64,000 bases of DNA from Zizania palustris (taxonomy: Eukaryota; Streptophyta; Magnoliopsida; Poales; Poaceae): positions 27,954,603-28,018,602 of the forward strand of contig JAAALK010000289.1 in assembly GCA_019279435.1 (NCBI GenBank), in the 5' to 3' direction. This document shows, piece after piece, positions 10,226-20,805 of this stretch. A program made the translations under genes and the position numbers. How positions within the stretch are numbered: position 1 is the stretch's first letter; every line of letters starts with the position of its first letter. The notes beneath the pieces are model-generated. The model did not search any database and was not told the DNA's origin. It saw only the letters and a program-made list of their open reading frames with translations.

Positions 10226-11572
10226 TATTGATAGCAAAAAATGACATTAATGGTTAAGAATGTCAAAATATCAATTTTGGTAATTTGGGCTGAAAATACA
10301 CAAGTCCTGATACAGAACGAAGCCTTATAGTGCTGAAGGACCATCTGCATGAGGCCTTGGAGGCCTCTTAGGAGCCTGCTGGCTTCGGCCCGAAGGCCCT
10401 TCAGAGGCCTGCTCCGCCGAAGCTTCGGCCGAAGGAGCAGGCTTCGGTGGGTCTGCCGAAGGCCCACTCCGAGCAGGCTCCGGATGAGGAGCCTGATACT
10501 GATTTTGGTTGTTATTATCCCTAAAACTTGATCAGGCCGAATCTTATCAGATTAGAGTTAAAGATAAGAAGACTAGCCCCTATAAATATAGGGGTGATGC
10601 CGGTTCATAGGATCCCCCGACAAAAATCAACCACAAAGCCCTAGCTTTGAACCGTACTTTACTTTTCTTTATTTTTCTGCACAACCTTCGTGGGTTTGCC
10701 TGGAAGCCCTCTGCCGGCCACAACGTAAAAGTGGTAAGCCTTGTTGGTTCACCTGTGAAACACCTGTTAATCTACGTAACAGATTGATATCGCCTTGTTG
10801 GCTCGCCTGTGAACCATCCGTTAATCTACGTAATAGATTGCTATCTTTGTTTCCCTACTGCAACACTTAGTAAATTCGGTCTCCAGGCTGAATTGGCACT
10901 TGATCTCTGTTTTGTTGCAGGTTTCACGGTCGGATCCCCTTTGCTGAAGGTTTTTGGAGCTAGGAAGTTGGTTTCGAAGGCTGTCAGAGCACCCTTCGAC
11001 GAAACCCTGCTTTGTCCACCCGTGTCGGATCCGTCACGTTGTTGTCGGTCTGGTCAAATCCCACGTACCGGAGTTGCTTCGCACTAGGCTTCATCATGCC
11101 AAGGCTTTATCACGCCAGCACTCCGCACCAGACGTAGTCGCACCAAGCGATCCGCGTTAGACTTCGTCATATCGAAGGGCTTCACACTGAACCTTGTCAT
11201 TCGGAGGTGATTTCGCACCATGACATGTTCGGAGCCTGTCCTCGGCCAGATCGATCCGAACACCGAAGGCTACCTTCGACGCACTCTTCGCACTAGACGT
11301 CGAAGGCCCCCTTCGGTGATCACTTCGTACGGTATATCCTGTACAAATCAGGCTTTGTTTGGCCGATTGGATTATTTCATATATATATATTGGGCTAATT
11401 GGATTATTTCTATGTGATCTGATTACTTGGCGACTCCACCCCCCTTGCTACTGTTAAAGGTAGTCGGAATGTGACGTTAGTGTTGTGTTACGCTTAGGCT
11501 TGTTCCTAAGTATCCGCACACTTTTGGATCGTCGAACTGACCCAAGTGCGGGGGCACGTTTCCGTGTCAACA
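10226..11572 (+). repeat. gypsy 1 5' LTR
   Basis: 1,347 bp, collinear with 26369-27662. The 3' LTR starts TGTTGATAG; here the second base is mutated (TATTGATAG). It ends GTGTCAACA. A TATAAATA box lies at 10581-10588. The first 300 bp are dense in CTTCGG/CCGAAGG words, including palindromes such as CTTCGGCCGAAG. Open frames inside are not conserved products. Confidence 0.85.
10581..10588 (+). promoter_or_regulatory. TATA box of gypsy 1 5' LTR
   Basis: CCTATAAATATAGGGG, present at the same place in the 3' LTR (26678-26685), about 350 bp into the LTR. Probable Pol II core promoter. Confidence 0.6.
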
Positions 11573-11600
11573 CACTTTTTGGTGACTCCGCTGGGGAAGG
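11573..11600 (+). other. gypsy 1 primer-binding region
   Basis: Directly after the LTR: CACTTTTTGGTGACTCCGCT, then GGGG. The same string follows the gypsy 2 5' LTR (52321 downwards, minus) with one or two changes. TTTTTGGYGACTCCGCTGGGG is the usual start of many plant gypsy elements of this group. I do not assign the tRNA. Confidence 0.6.
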
Positions 11601-11610
11601 CTACGCCAAC

Positions 11611-13240
11611 ATGATGAGCACATCTACATCGGCTACAAGTACCTCTACAACGACTACTACGTCTACATCGCCGATGGATCCTATGGGGGCGCAAAAATCG
11701 ACAACCGCAATATTATGATGCCCACCCTTGAAGACATCACCGAGGAAGGTCGGGCGGAGATCGATGAAAAGATGAAAGAGTTGCAAGATCTCATGCTCGG
11801 GAGCTACGTTAAGACACGCACGGGCTTCATCAAGCGCGACGTCAACATCCTCAGCCTCGCCCGAACTCAGGTAACTCCAGTATAGCCTCCTTTATCTTTC
11901 TTAGAAATTAAGCAAAAGATAGCCGCATCGGTAGATCAAGTCGTTAGTGCTTCACTAGCCAACCGTTTAGATTCGGCAGTTAGCGCTCAGGTAGAGGCAA
12001 TGTTTAGAAGGTTCGGCTTTACCAAGGCTGTTCCAATAACTCCAATCGCTAGTGTACCCCCGATAAATCATATTTATAGCAGAACCGACGGTAATACTGG
12101 CAAAATTGTCATGTCTCCGGCCTCAACATCCATGACCGAGATAGGTCACTGCACTTACGGCCAAGCTAACCCTTCTTATTATGCAGCACCTCTGCCTACG
12201 CCTACGCCAGCTTTTCCCGCGCCACATACATATCCTGAGCCAGCATGTGAGGAAGACCCCCACGGCCGACACGCCAACATACCACCACATGCCACGCCCC
12301 GACATGAGAGACGCGCATAGGTTGAAGGCCAAGACAACATTGAGGAGCAGATCTGCGCGCTGTTTAGGTAGTGCACCGATTTTATCAGGCTAGGGTTTAC
12401 CGGAAGCCATACCCCGATCATTTCGACACCATACCATACCCTCACAGCTATAGAGTCCCTGAATTCACCAAGTTCGATTGTGAGGGTAACAAAACCACAC
12501 TAGAGCATGTTAGTCAGTTCTTAGCACAATGTGGAGAAGCTAGTGGGTCGGACGCTTTAAAACTTAGACTATTTTATCTTCCACTATCTGACACCGTTTT
12601 CACTTGGTTTTCAGCAATCCCACCGAACTTCGTCCAAACATGGGCGATATTAGACCAAAGGTTCCATGACTATTTTTATGCGGGTGAAACAGAACTTAGG
12701 CTCTCGCACTTGACATCGGTCAAACAGAAATCTAGCGAGAGTATCTCCAAGTACGTCAAGCGCTTTAGAGATACTAGAAACTGATGTTTTAGTCTCAATA
12801 TTTCAGAGAGGGATTTGGTAGATCTAGCTTTCAACGGGTTGCGTTCTTAGATTACAGAGAGGCTAGACAACCAGAACTTTTTAGAAGTCAGCCAAGTCTT
12901 ACAGTAAGATCTGGTCCAAGAAGGCCGAGCCAAAGATAAAAAATTTATTAAAACATTAAACAAGCCTAGGGCTGAAGTCCACATCATGGAACACTCTGAC
13001 GAGGAAGATTCAGAAGAAGAGTAATATTTGGCTAACATGTATGTGGCCGAATGGGTTTGGAACGCTAAGAGCAAACCCATCACTTGTTCTGAGCTACGGC
13101 CGTCTCCCACTAAGAGTCGGCCCAACGAAGTCAAATACTCATTTGATATAACTAAGTGCAATAAAATATTTGATTTCCTCTTGAAGAGCTAGCTTCTCAG
13201 GTTGCCTAAGGGCCAAGTCATTCCAACCGCTGACGAGATA
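11611..13240 (+). pseudogene. gypsy 1 gag, N-terminal and capsid part
   Basis: Begins with a Ser/Thr-rich stretch (MMSTSTSATSTSTTTTTSTS at 11611), then a KMKELQDLMLGSYVKTRTGF-like block, then a retrotransposon-gag capsid domain (12371-12784). The capsid holds RKPYPDHFDTIPYPHSYRVP, FTKFDCEGNKTTLEHVSQFL and LRLSHLTSVKQKSSESISKY. Stops follow at 12783 and in the ERDLVDLAFNGL-like region. The homologous gypsy 2 gag (50790-52310) is open for longer, which shows where this copy is broken. The product would assemble the virus-like particle. Confidence 0.8.
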
Positions 13241-13319
13241 AAGAAACGCCCCTAATGTAAGTGGCACGATTCGCATTCTCATTACACTAACAACTACAAT
13301 GTTTTTCGTCGGCAGGTTC

Positions 13320-14974
13320 AATCGGCCATAGAAGAAGGACGATTGAAAATAGACTCTAGTCCAAAGATGAAACTAGACAAAGACCCCTTTCCCATGAAAA
13401 CCATCGACCTCGACGAGAAGAGAGTACTGATTCGGCCAGAACGGGTTGAGTCGGCTAAGGCGAAAGCGGTCATTATTGGAGAATCACGCACACTCGTACC
13501 GAAGAACCCCAAAGTAGGAGTGTGGAAAAAGAATGTCAACACGTCTCCTTCGGCTAGGGCTCACAAGAAACCAAAGGTGACATACAAGATGTTGTTGAAC
13601 AAACACAAGAATAAAGCCAAGAAAACAAACCTCCGCCCAAAAAATCTAAGACAGCCGAAGGGGCCAAGGCAGTCAGAGGGTGGCTTTGGACCCCAGTGGT
13701 CGAACCCTCCGCACAGTGAGAACGAACCCTATGGACAAAACCTCCGCATAACGAGTTTAGCCCCCAATGGTCGAACCCTCCGCACAACGAGCTCAGACCC
13801 CAATTGCCGAACTCAGCTCCACTATGGCAAACCCCTCGGTGGGAGGGTTCGGCCCACAATGGCAAAACATACCTCCAGCCTAGTAGGACCTTTCGCTAAT
13901 ATGGTCTGAAATACCTTCGACATGGCCAAACCCCCCTCTAGGCAATGGGTTTGGCTCACAATGGGCGAAGCTGCTGGAGCAACCAATGCCTCCGCCATAT
14001 AATTGGGCAGGATCCCCATGAGCTCCGAACTACACCTCGCCCCTAGAGTACCCTTCACAGTATAACATTGCCCCTTGTTTTCCTTCGAAGTATTGTGATT
14101 GGCAGGGACAAGCAGGCACGACGAAGGGAGACGTCTTCCACAGGCTGTCCATGGTACCTCCGAATCAACTCGCACAAGACGGAGCCAAGGGATATGGGCG
14201 CGAAGAGGCGAAGGAGAGGGAGTCCGAAGCCATCACTATCAAGGTAGGGTCTCAGAAAGTCTCAATCCAAAGGCCCCCACGCTGAAGCTCGACGGAGGTA
14301 AGTCTCCTAGCTTAGCCGAAGCCATTGCTGAAGCACGGTTTGATCGGCCCAGCAAAGCCGGTCCGACCGACAGGGTCCGCAGAGAGCCCCTCGCCATGCA
14401 CAAAAAATACAAGGTCGACCTAGGCAATACCCCTTCGGCCAAAAATCATAGAAATAAATTAGTAGAACATGGTACCAAACCACAACCATCTTGGGCACCT
14501 CCTGGCATGTCCAAATCAGAAAAGAGGGATGTCCAACGCCTATGGTCCCAGGAGATGCACGAGAAGAACGCCGAGGATGAGCGAGATGCCATATTTGAGG
14601 AAATTAACCCTCGGCCAGTCGTGAAGCAAGTATGGATGCCCAAACCAGTTGAGACGAGCAACCCAGCTCTCGTTCCGAGCGATGAAGACGACGACATGCT
14701 CGATGACGATTACATGTCCATCTCCGAGGGGCCCGCACCCCAAGAAATGGACATCAACATCATCATGCTTCCCGCCGAGTTTGCACTACCACAAGATGAG
14801 GCCGAGGTCGCACAGTTGAACCTCGGCCCACAAGATACTGTATTTGAGAAGCCCAAATATACGGCTCATCACCTGAAGCCTCTGTACGTCAAGGGGCACA
14901 TTGACGGGAAGCCTAGCTCCAGGATGCTTGTCGATGGTGGTGCCACCGTCAATTTAATATCGTATTATTTTTGA
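13320..14974 (+). pseudogene. gypsy 1 gag C-terminus/linker and aspartic protease start
   Basis: The frame at 13343-13909 (KIDSSPKMKLDKDPFPMKTI, then KVTYKMLLNKHK) matches gypsy 2 at 50495-50827. It degenerates into degraded FGPQWSNPP-type repeats. The frame at 14099-14974 resumes with an acidic DEDDDMLDDDYMSISEG stretch and ends in the protease motif MLVDGGATVNLISYYF, where the usual D-(S/T)-G triad reads D-G-G. A stop at 14972 and a frameshift separate it from the next frame. The protease would process Gag-Pol. Confidence 0.75.
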
Positions 14975-16248
14975 AGAAGCTTGGCAAGGGCGAGGAAGAC
15001 CTAAAGAAAACCAACCTGATGCTCAACGGCTTCAACGACGAGAGTTCTGAAGCAAAAGGTGTGTTGTCCCTAGAGTTGACAGTGGGTAACAAGACTTTGC
15101 CTATAATATTCTTCGTTGTTGATCTGCAAGGTAACATTCCAAGGCCAACTTTTGTAAACCAAAATTTACAGGCTCATGAAAAGGCCGAAGTAATAAAATT
15201 GCTTCGGTCGTACTTTGATTGTTTTGCGTGGGAATATAGCGAGATGCCCAGACTACGTAGTGAGCTCGTAGAGCATTGGCTACCTATCAAACCTAGGTTT
15301 ATGCCTTATAAGCAGCCCCCTTGTCGCTTTAATTCAGCCGTGTATGACCGAGTTAAAGAAGAGGTACAGCGATTACTTAAGGCTGAATTTATTAGGCCAT
15401 GCAGTTATGCTGAATGGGTCACTAACATTGTGCCTGTAGAGAAGAAAGGGAGTGGCAAAATACGAGTTTGTATTGATTTCAGGGATCTAAACAAAGCCAC
15501 TCCGAAAGACGAATATCCCATGTCGATAGCCGACATGTTGATCAACGATGCTTCAAGACACAAGGTACTAAGTTTTCTTGATGGAAATGCTAGTTATAAT
15601 CAAATTTTTATGGCCGAAGAGGACATCTACAAGACAGCCTTTCGATGCCCTGATTTTGTCGGCTTGTTTGAATGGGTCGTTATGACTTTTGGTTTGAAGA
15701 ATGCTGGTGCTACATATCAATGCGCTATGAATTTGATTTTTCATGACTTGCTAGAAGTTATGCTAGAAGTCTACATAGACGACGTTGTAGTCAAATCAGA
15801 CACCATGGGAAACCATTTAGCCGATTTAAGGGTCACTTTTGATAGAATGCGTCAATATGGATTGAAAATGAACCCGCTCAAATGTGCTTTTGCCGTGTCG
15901 GCATGCAAGTTATTAGGATTCATGATTCATGAAAGAGGTATTGAGATTGATCCTAAGAGGCTTGAAAAGATTAGAGACTTTGAAGTGTCGACATGCAAGA
16001 GAGATGTGCAAAAATTGCTAGGCAAGATGAATTATTTGTGTCGCTTTATATCTAACTTGTCTGGCAAGATTGATGCTTTTGTCCCTATACTCCGACTAAA
16101 AAATGAAGCCAGGTTCACTTGGGGGGCAAGTCAACAAAGTGCCTTTGAAAAGATTAAAGAGTGCTTATCGTCACCGCCCGTGGTAAGAACGCCGAAAGCC
16201 GAAATTCCATTTCGGCTATACATTGCTACAGAAGATAGCTTGAAATGA
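14971..16248 (+). pseudogene. gypsy 1 reverse transcriptase and first RNase H
   Basis: 425 codons. It starts in the protease tail (LGKGEEDLKKTNLMLNGFND ... LPIIFFVVDLQGNI) and goes directly to PRPTFVNQNLQAHEKAEVIK. Compared with gypsy 2 (48852 to about 48390), roughly 150 codons are missing, including LLGRDWIHAN, yet the frame is kept. RT motifs: VCIDFRDLNKATPKDEYPM, VMTFGLKNAGATYQ and the active site VYIDDVVVKS, then the LLGKMNYLCRFISNLSG thumb. RNase H starts at FEKIKECLSSPPVVRTPKAE. TGA at 16246 ends the frame. RT copies the RNA into DNA in the particle. Confidence 0.85.
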
Positions 16249-17088
16249 GTTGTGCTAAATCAAGAGGTGGAGGGGAGATTGTACATCATCACATTCTTGA
16301 GCCACCGCTTGCTGGACGCCGAGACGAGGTACATGTTTGTAGAGTGTTTGTGTTTATCACTTTATTATGCATGTACCAAATTACGTCACTATCTTCTCCC
16401 TAGCGCATGTATTGTTGCTTGTCAAATCGACGTCATAAAATACATGTTGCAAAAGCCGATTCTATGTGGTAGAATCAGAAAGTGGGCTTATGCGTTGATT
16501 CAATACGATTTGGCTTATGAACCTCTAAGGGCCATGAAAGGCCAAATCATCGCTAACTTTATACTTGATCACCACGTAGATATCAATTGGGGTAACAATA
16601 TTGCTCTAATTGAAGTAGTGCCATGGAACCTTTATTTTGATGGTTCAGCTTGCAAGAATGATCAAGGTATCGAAGTAGTTCTCATATCACCTAGTGGCAT
16701 GCACTTTGAGACCTCGACCTGCTTAGAATTTCCTTCGACTAATAATCAAGCTGAATATGAAGCTTTATTGCTAGGACTAGAGCTGCTAGAATCCATGGGT
16801 ATTAAACATGTTCATGCGCATGGTGACTCTCTGTTAGTAGTACAACAAGTAGCTAAAAGTGCTCAATGTTTTAATGGCTTGCTAAATAGTTACTTGGATA
16901 AATGTCTAGACATAGTTGCTACTTTTGAAGATTTCAAAAATTCTCACGTGTCGAGAGAAGTCAATTCAATTGCAAGTGATTTGGCTCAGAAAGCATCTGC
17001 CTACCAAGTCAGGACAGGGAAGTTTTCTGTACAAGAAAAGCCAATGCTTGGTCTCACTACCGAAGCCAGAGACTTTAGGCAGATATGA
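16249..17088 (+). pseudogene. gypsy 1 RNase H remainder and second (archaeal-type) RNase H
   Basis: In frame after the stop at 16246: GRLYIITFLSHRLLDAETRY, LCLSLYYACTKLRHYLLPS and YMLQKPILCGRIRKWAYALI complete the first RNase H/connection. A second RNase H (RVT_3 type) starts at WNLYFDGSACKNDQGIEVVL, with NNQAEYEALLLGLELLESMG and HAHGDSLLVVQQV, giving the D-E-D active-site set. This dual arrangement is characteristic of Tat-lineage gypsy elements. The frame ends at 17086. Confidence 0.85.
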
Positions 17089-17345
17089 GGTCTGTCGGAC
17101 CATCCGGATCAGACCCCTCCAACCACCGAAGGGTGTTGCGTGCCGGAGCCCTCGTTCCGGAGCCCTCCATCCGCCGAAGGATACTACACGCCGGAGCCCT
17201 CTCACCGAAGCCTTCTAGGCAACAGAAATCTTCGCATGCCGGACCCCTCTGGCGGAAGACTTTGTTCTGATCGGCCCGCACGGCCGATCCGGGCAGCCTT
17301 CGGCAGAAACTTGAAAGGCCCGGGGGGCACTCTGAAGTTAGCAGT
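17089..17345 (+). repeat. GC-rich spacer between RNase H and integrase of gypsy 1
   Basis: About 255 bp with repeated GCCGGAGCCCTC/CCGAAGG units, much richer in G+C than the flanking pol. All frames give low-complexity Pro/Arg-rich products. Gypsy 2 has a spacer at the same pol position (about 46290-46450) but with a different motif. Confidence 0.6.
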
Positions 17346-18639
17346 TTAGACATTACTATAGGAAAGGAGTTAGCAAACCCTCCGGATGTACATAAGGGTG
17401 ATTGGAGAATTTCAATCGTCTAGTATTTAAGAGATCCCAATCAAAGGACTAATTGGAAAGTTCAGCGACAAGCGTTTAAAATTGTGTTGCTGGATGATGT
17501 ATTATACCGCCGAACTATTGATGGAGTACTTTTAAAGTGCTTGGATGCCAATTAGTCCAAAGTAGCTACAGGAGAAGTCCATGAGGCGCTTTGTGGCACT
17601 CAACAGTCGGCCCCAAAAATGAGTTGGATGCTCAAAAGAGCGGGTTTTTACTAGACGACTATGACTGAGGATTTCTTTAAGTATTATAGGGGCTGTGAAG
17701 CATGTCAAAGGTTTGGTAATTTCCAGTTGGCTCCTGCATCGTGACTTAATCCTATTATCAAACCATGGTCATTCCGTGGTTGGGGTTTAGACTTCATCGA
17801 CCAGATCTACCCTCCCTCTTCAAAAGGGCATTGGTTCGTGTTGATGGCAATGGATTACTTCACCAAATGGACCGAAGTCATGCCTCTCAAGAACATGACT
17901 CACAATGAAGCACATTATACATAGATTCGCTATTCCCCAAACTCTCACCACGGATCAAGGTACTTCATTTATTGCTAAATAAGTGAGGTACTTTGCTGAA
18001 TTTTATGGTATTAAGTTAATAAATTATTCGCCATACTATGCTCAGGCCAATGGACAGGCCGAGTCTAGTAATAAAACTGTGATTAAGCTCATTAAGAAGA
18101 AAATTGAGGAATTTCCTAAAAGGTGGCATGAAGTGCTTTCTGAGGCATTATGGGCTTGTAGAGTTGCAAAGCACAGTGCTACCAAAGTTAGTCCGTATGA
18201 GTTAATATATGGACAAGAAGTCGTTCTACTAATAGAAGTAGTTCTTGGCTATTTAAGATTTGTTAAACAAGATGGCTTATCGGTCGATGAATATGAAACT
18301 CTTTTAAAAGATAATTTGGAAGAAGTGATCGATAAGAGGTTGAGGGCTTTAGAAGCTATAGAAAAAGACAAAAGAAGAGTAGCTAGAGCCTACAACAAAA
18401 GAGTTAGACCAAAATCATTTCAAGTTGGTGACTTGGTTTGGAAGACGATTTTACCTTTAGACACTAAAAGCCCAAAATTTGGGAAATGGTCGCCTAGTTG
18501 GGAAGATCCTTTTAAAGTGGTTGAAATCACTCCGGGTAATGCATACTTATTAGAGTCTCTACAAGGAGAGCAATTTCGAAGAGTTTTAAATGGCAGGTAT
18601 TTGAAAAAATACTTCCCAAGTGTTTGGCAAAGAGCTTAG
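17346..18639 (+). pseudogene. gypsy 1 integrase
   Basis: The N-terminal part is broken (YRRTIDGVLLKCLD region at about 17510; zinc-finger CQRFGNFQLAP at about 17700). The core has the catalytic-Asp segment MAMDYFTKWTEVMPL (17844 on), then TTDQGTSFIAK ending in a stop (17981). The open 218-codon frame 17983-18639 follows, with the SPYYAQANGQAESSNKTVIK Glu segment and a C-terminus RRVARAYNKRVRPKSFQVGD ... GKWSPSWEDPFKVVEITPGN. Frameshift near 17910. It would insert the cDNA into the chromosome. Confidence 0.85.
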
Positions 18640-18710
18640 AAGTGTCAAAAGGTCGATATGGAAGGTATCATCCTTAACCCATTGTGTTTTTAGTTCATTT
18701 AGTTCGCTAA

Positions 18711-18722
18711 AAGGTTGGGGGG
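18711..18722 (+). other. gypsy 1 polypurine tract
   Basis: AAGGTTGGGGGG, directly before CATG and the 3' LTR start TGTTGATAG (now separated by copia F). It is the plus-strand primer site. Confidence 0.65.
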
Positions 18723-19486
18723 CATGTTCCAAAACCAAGTGTGGTTGCACTATGATTTTTGTCTTTATGATGAGTGATTGACAAGAATGAGCGATCGAGT
18801 GAATGAGTGAGTAATGGTTTGATTGCATCGATGGGATCAATGTGTGGTCATGAAGAGTTGATGCCGAGGAGATTGGTGTGTGTTGCATCTCTTGTTTTAT
18901 CTTGTCTCATGTGTGCAGGGTGGAGATGCTAACCAACTATCAGTGGTGAGTGACCAAGGGTCGAGCGGGGAGCTCGATACCAGAGGATCAAGGATGCAGG
19001 GTGAAGTTGGAGATTATCTCAGGAGTGCACGAGGAGAAATAGAAAGACATGGCCGGGCGGAAGGTCGATACAGGATGACTGTCAAGTCAGCGAAAGGGAG
19101 GCCAGTGCAAGTGATCAGGCGGCTCGAGGGGATCGAGAGCGGGAGAGACTTGCTGGCGGTCGAGATCGCAGATTGGCGTCACTTGTCGGCGATCGAGGAG
19201 GCTTTGTCGGTTTGTGCTGAAAACCGTCTCATATCTAAATCTTTTTAAATTACAATAATTAGGAGTTTATTTTCATTTAGTATTTTAGAGTAAGTGTAAA
19301 CTTTTAGTATTTTTAGGAATTGTCAAAATTCTGAAATTATATTAAAAGTATAGGGTCAAAGTTGTAATAATTAGAGTCAAATAACGGTATTTTTCAGAAT
19401 ATGTAATTCTGAAAATATCTCCTAGTCTTTTAAATAATCTGAAATGACTCAAGCGTCTTTGTGTAAAAGGTCCTGCTAGGGTGGTC

Positions 19487-19495
19487 TATAAAAGG
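19487..19495 (+). promoter_or_regulatory. TATA box of copia F 5' LTR
   Basis: GGTCTATAAAAGGGGGTCC; the same box occurs in the 3' LTR at 25319. Probable transcription start region of the element. Confidence 0.6.
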
Positions 19496-19774
19496 GGGTC
19501 CAAGGCCTAGGGTTATGACTCTCCTTTCCCCTTTTTGGCTGCTCACTTTGGGGGCTGAAATTAATCTAGATCAACTCCATTAAATGTGTCCTCTATAGCT
19601 TCTGTTTTTATATTCTTCACAAGCTACAGTTATTTGATCCCAGATGGTGAACAGCGATGCCTGAAAGGAGGAACGCTAGGTACTTTTTCTTGTGTGATCA
19701 CTTTTGAAGTAGAGTTTTGAGCAATTTCTGTGCAGTTTTTGGATCTGAGTTCTGCATAGCTTTTTATGTTCAAG

Positions 19775-20190
19775 TTTCAAGGGTTTCATGTTCGAAATTT
19801 GTAAAACGTTTTGACCACTACTGCATATATTTTTCTGTCCAACAAAGTGCTTAAACAGTTCTAGAAACTTTTGATTTCTGTTGATTGAGTTATCTTCGAA
19901 CTAGATTCAATCTTTGAGGCGAGTCTTGATCTGTTTTGGTATTGTTCTTGGACCTGAGTTCTACATAACTTTTGTTGTCTAAGTTTCAAGGGTTTCATGT
20001 TTAAAATTTGCAAAAGGTTTTGACCACTGCTGCATATATTTTCTTGTCCAACAAAGTGCCTAAAAAGTTCTGAAAACTGCTGATTTCTGCCAAGTTGTGT
20101 TCTGTTTTCAATCAAGATTCAATCTTTGAGGCGATTATTGATCAGTTTTGGTTCTGTTTTGGACCTGAGTTCTACATAACTCTTGTTGTC
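19775..20190 (+). repeat. ~209-bp tandem duplication within copia F 5' LTR
   Basis: TTCAAGGGTTTCATGTT...AAATTTG occurs near 19775 and again near 19984, and CTGCATATATTTTTCTGTCC/CTGCATATATTTTCTTGTCC near 19828 and 20036. The 3' LTR has a single copy (about 25600-25800). Confidence 0.75.
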
Positions 20191-20741
20191 CATGTTACAA
20201 GGGTTCCATGTTTGAAGTTTGCATAAGGTTCTGAACACAACTATATATAGTTTTTGGCTCATCTATATGATATAAAATTCTGGAAGGGGGTCATTTGCTG
20301 AAAATCTTGAAGGCTCAAAGTTGAATCTAGAAACATTTTTCTCCCTTCTTTTTCTTTCCCAGTTTGCCAATCATGTGCTATCGTATGTAGTGATGCTTTT
20401 CACCATTAACAACTGCATGTACTGCCGAGCAGATGTTCCACCAACCCCATTCTGAAATTGTTTTTTATGTGAGTCTTTTGTATAGAACAGAAAAAGTTTC
20501 AGAGCTATTTTTAAAGTGCAGTCTTTGTGTGTGCAAATTCAGTGCTGGTGAACCCTCAATCTATCATTTGACATAATATCAGATAGGATGGTGATAGCAT
20601 CTGTTTTTATCAGAGTCTTTACTAATCTGCTTCCGCTTGTTCACTTAGAGGTGCATTGGGTGATTTGAAAAGGTCATCATATTCGCAAGAATTTGTCGAG
20701 GTGCCTATTCACCCCCCTCTAGTCACCATTTTGATCCCACA

Positions 20742-20757
20742 ATTGGTATCAGAGCCA
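20742..20757 (+). other. copia F primer-binding site (initiator-Met tRNA type)
   Basis: ATTGGTATCAGAGCC immediately after the 5' LTR. TGGTATCAGAGC is the standard complement to the 3' end of plant initiator-Met tRNA used by Ty1-copia elements. Confidence 0.85.
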
Positions 20758-20805
20758 GTTAGATCACCAATTGACCTTAACCGGTTTGTGATCCTTTTTG
20801 GCGAC

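Larger units (their letters stand above)
18728..20741 (+). repeat. copia F 5' LTR
   Basis: 2,014 bp, collinear with 24560-26364. The first bases are mutated (TCCAAAACC versus TGTGAAACC in the 3' LTR); it ends GATCCCACA. It is ~209 bp longer than the 3' LTR because the segment around 19775-20190 is present twice in tandem. A TATAAAAGG box lies at 19487. An open frame of 122 codons (18880-19248) follows a TTTATCTTGTCTCATGTGTGCAG acceptor-like sequence. Confidence 0.85.

Noticed and set aside
20742..20757. Possible tRNA-Met gene at TGGTATCAGAGCC (also 37154-37166, 56025-56037)
   Set aside because: Only the complement of the tRNA 3' end is present, directly after LTRs. These are primer-binding sites, not tRNA genes.
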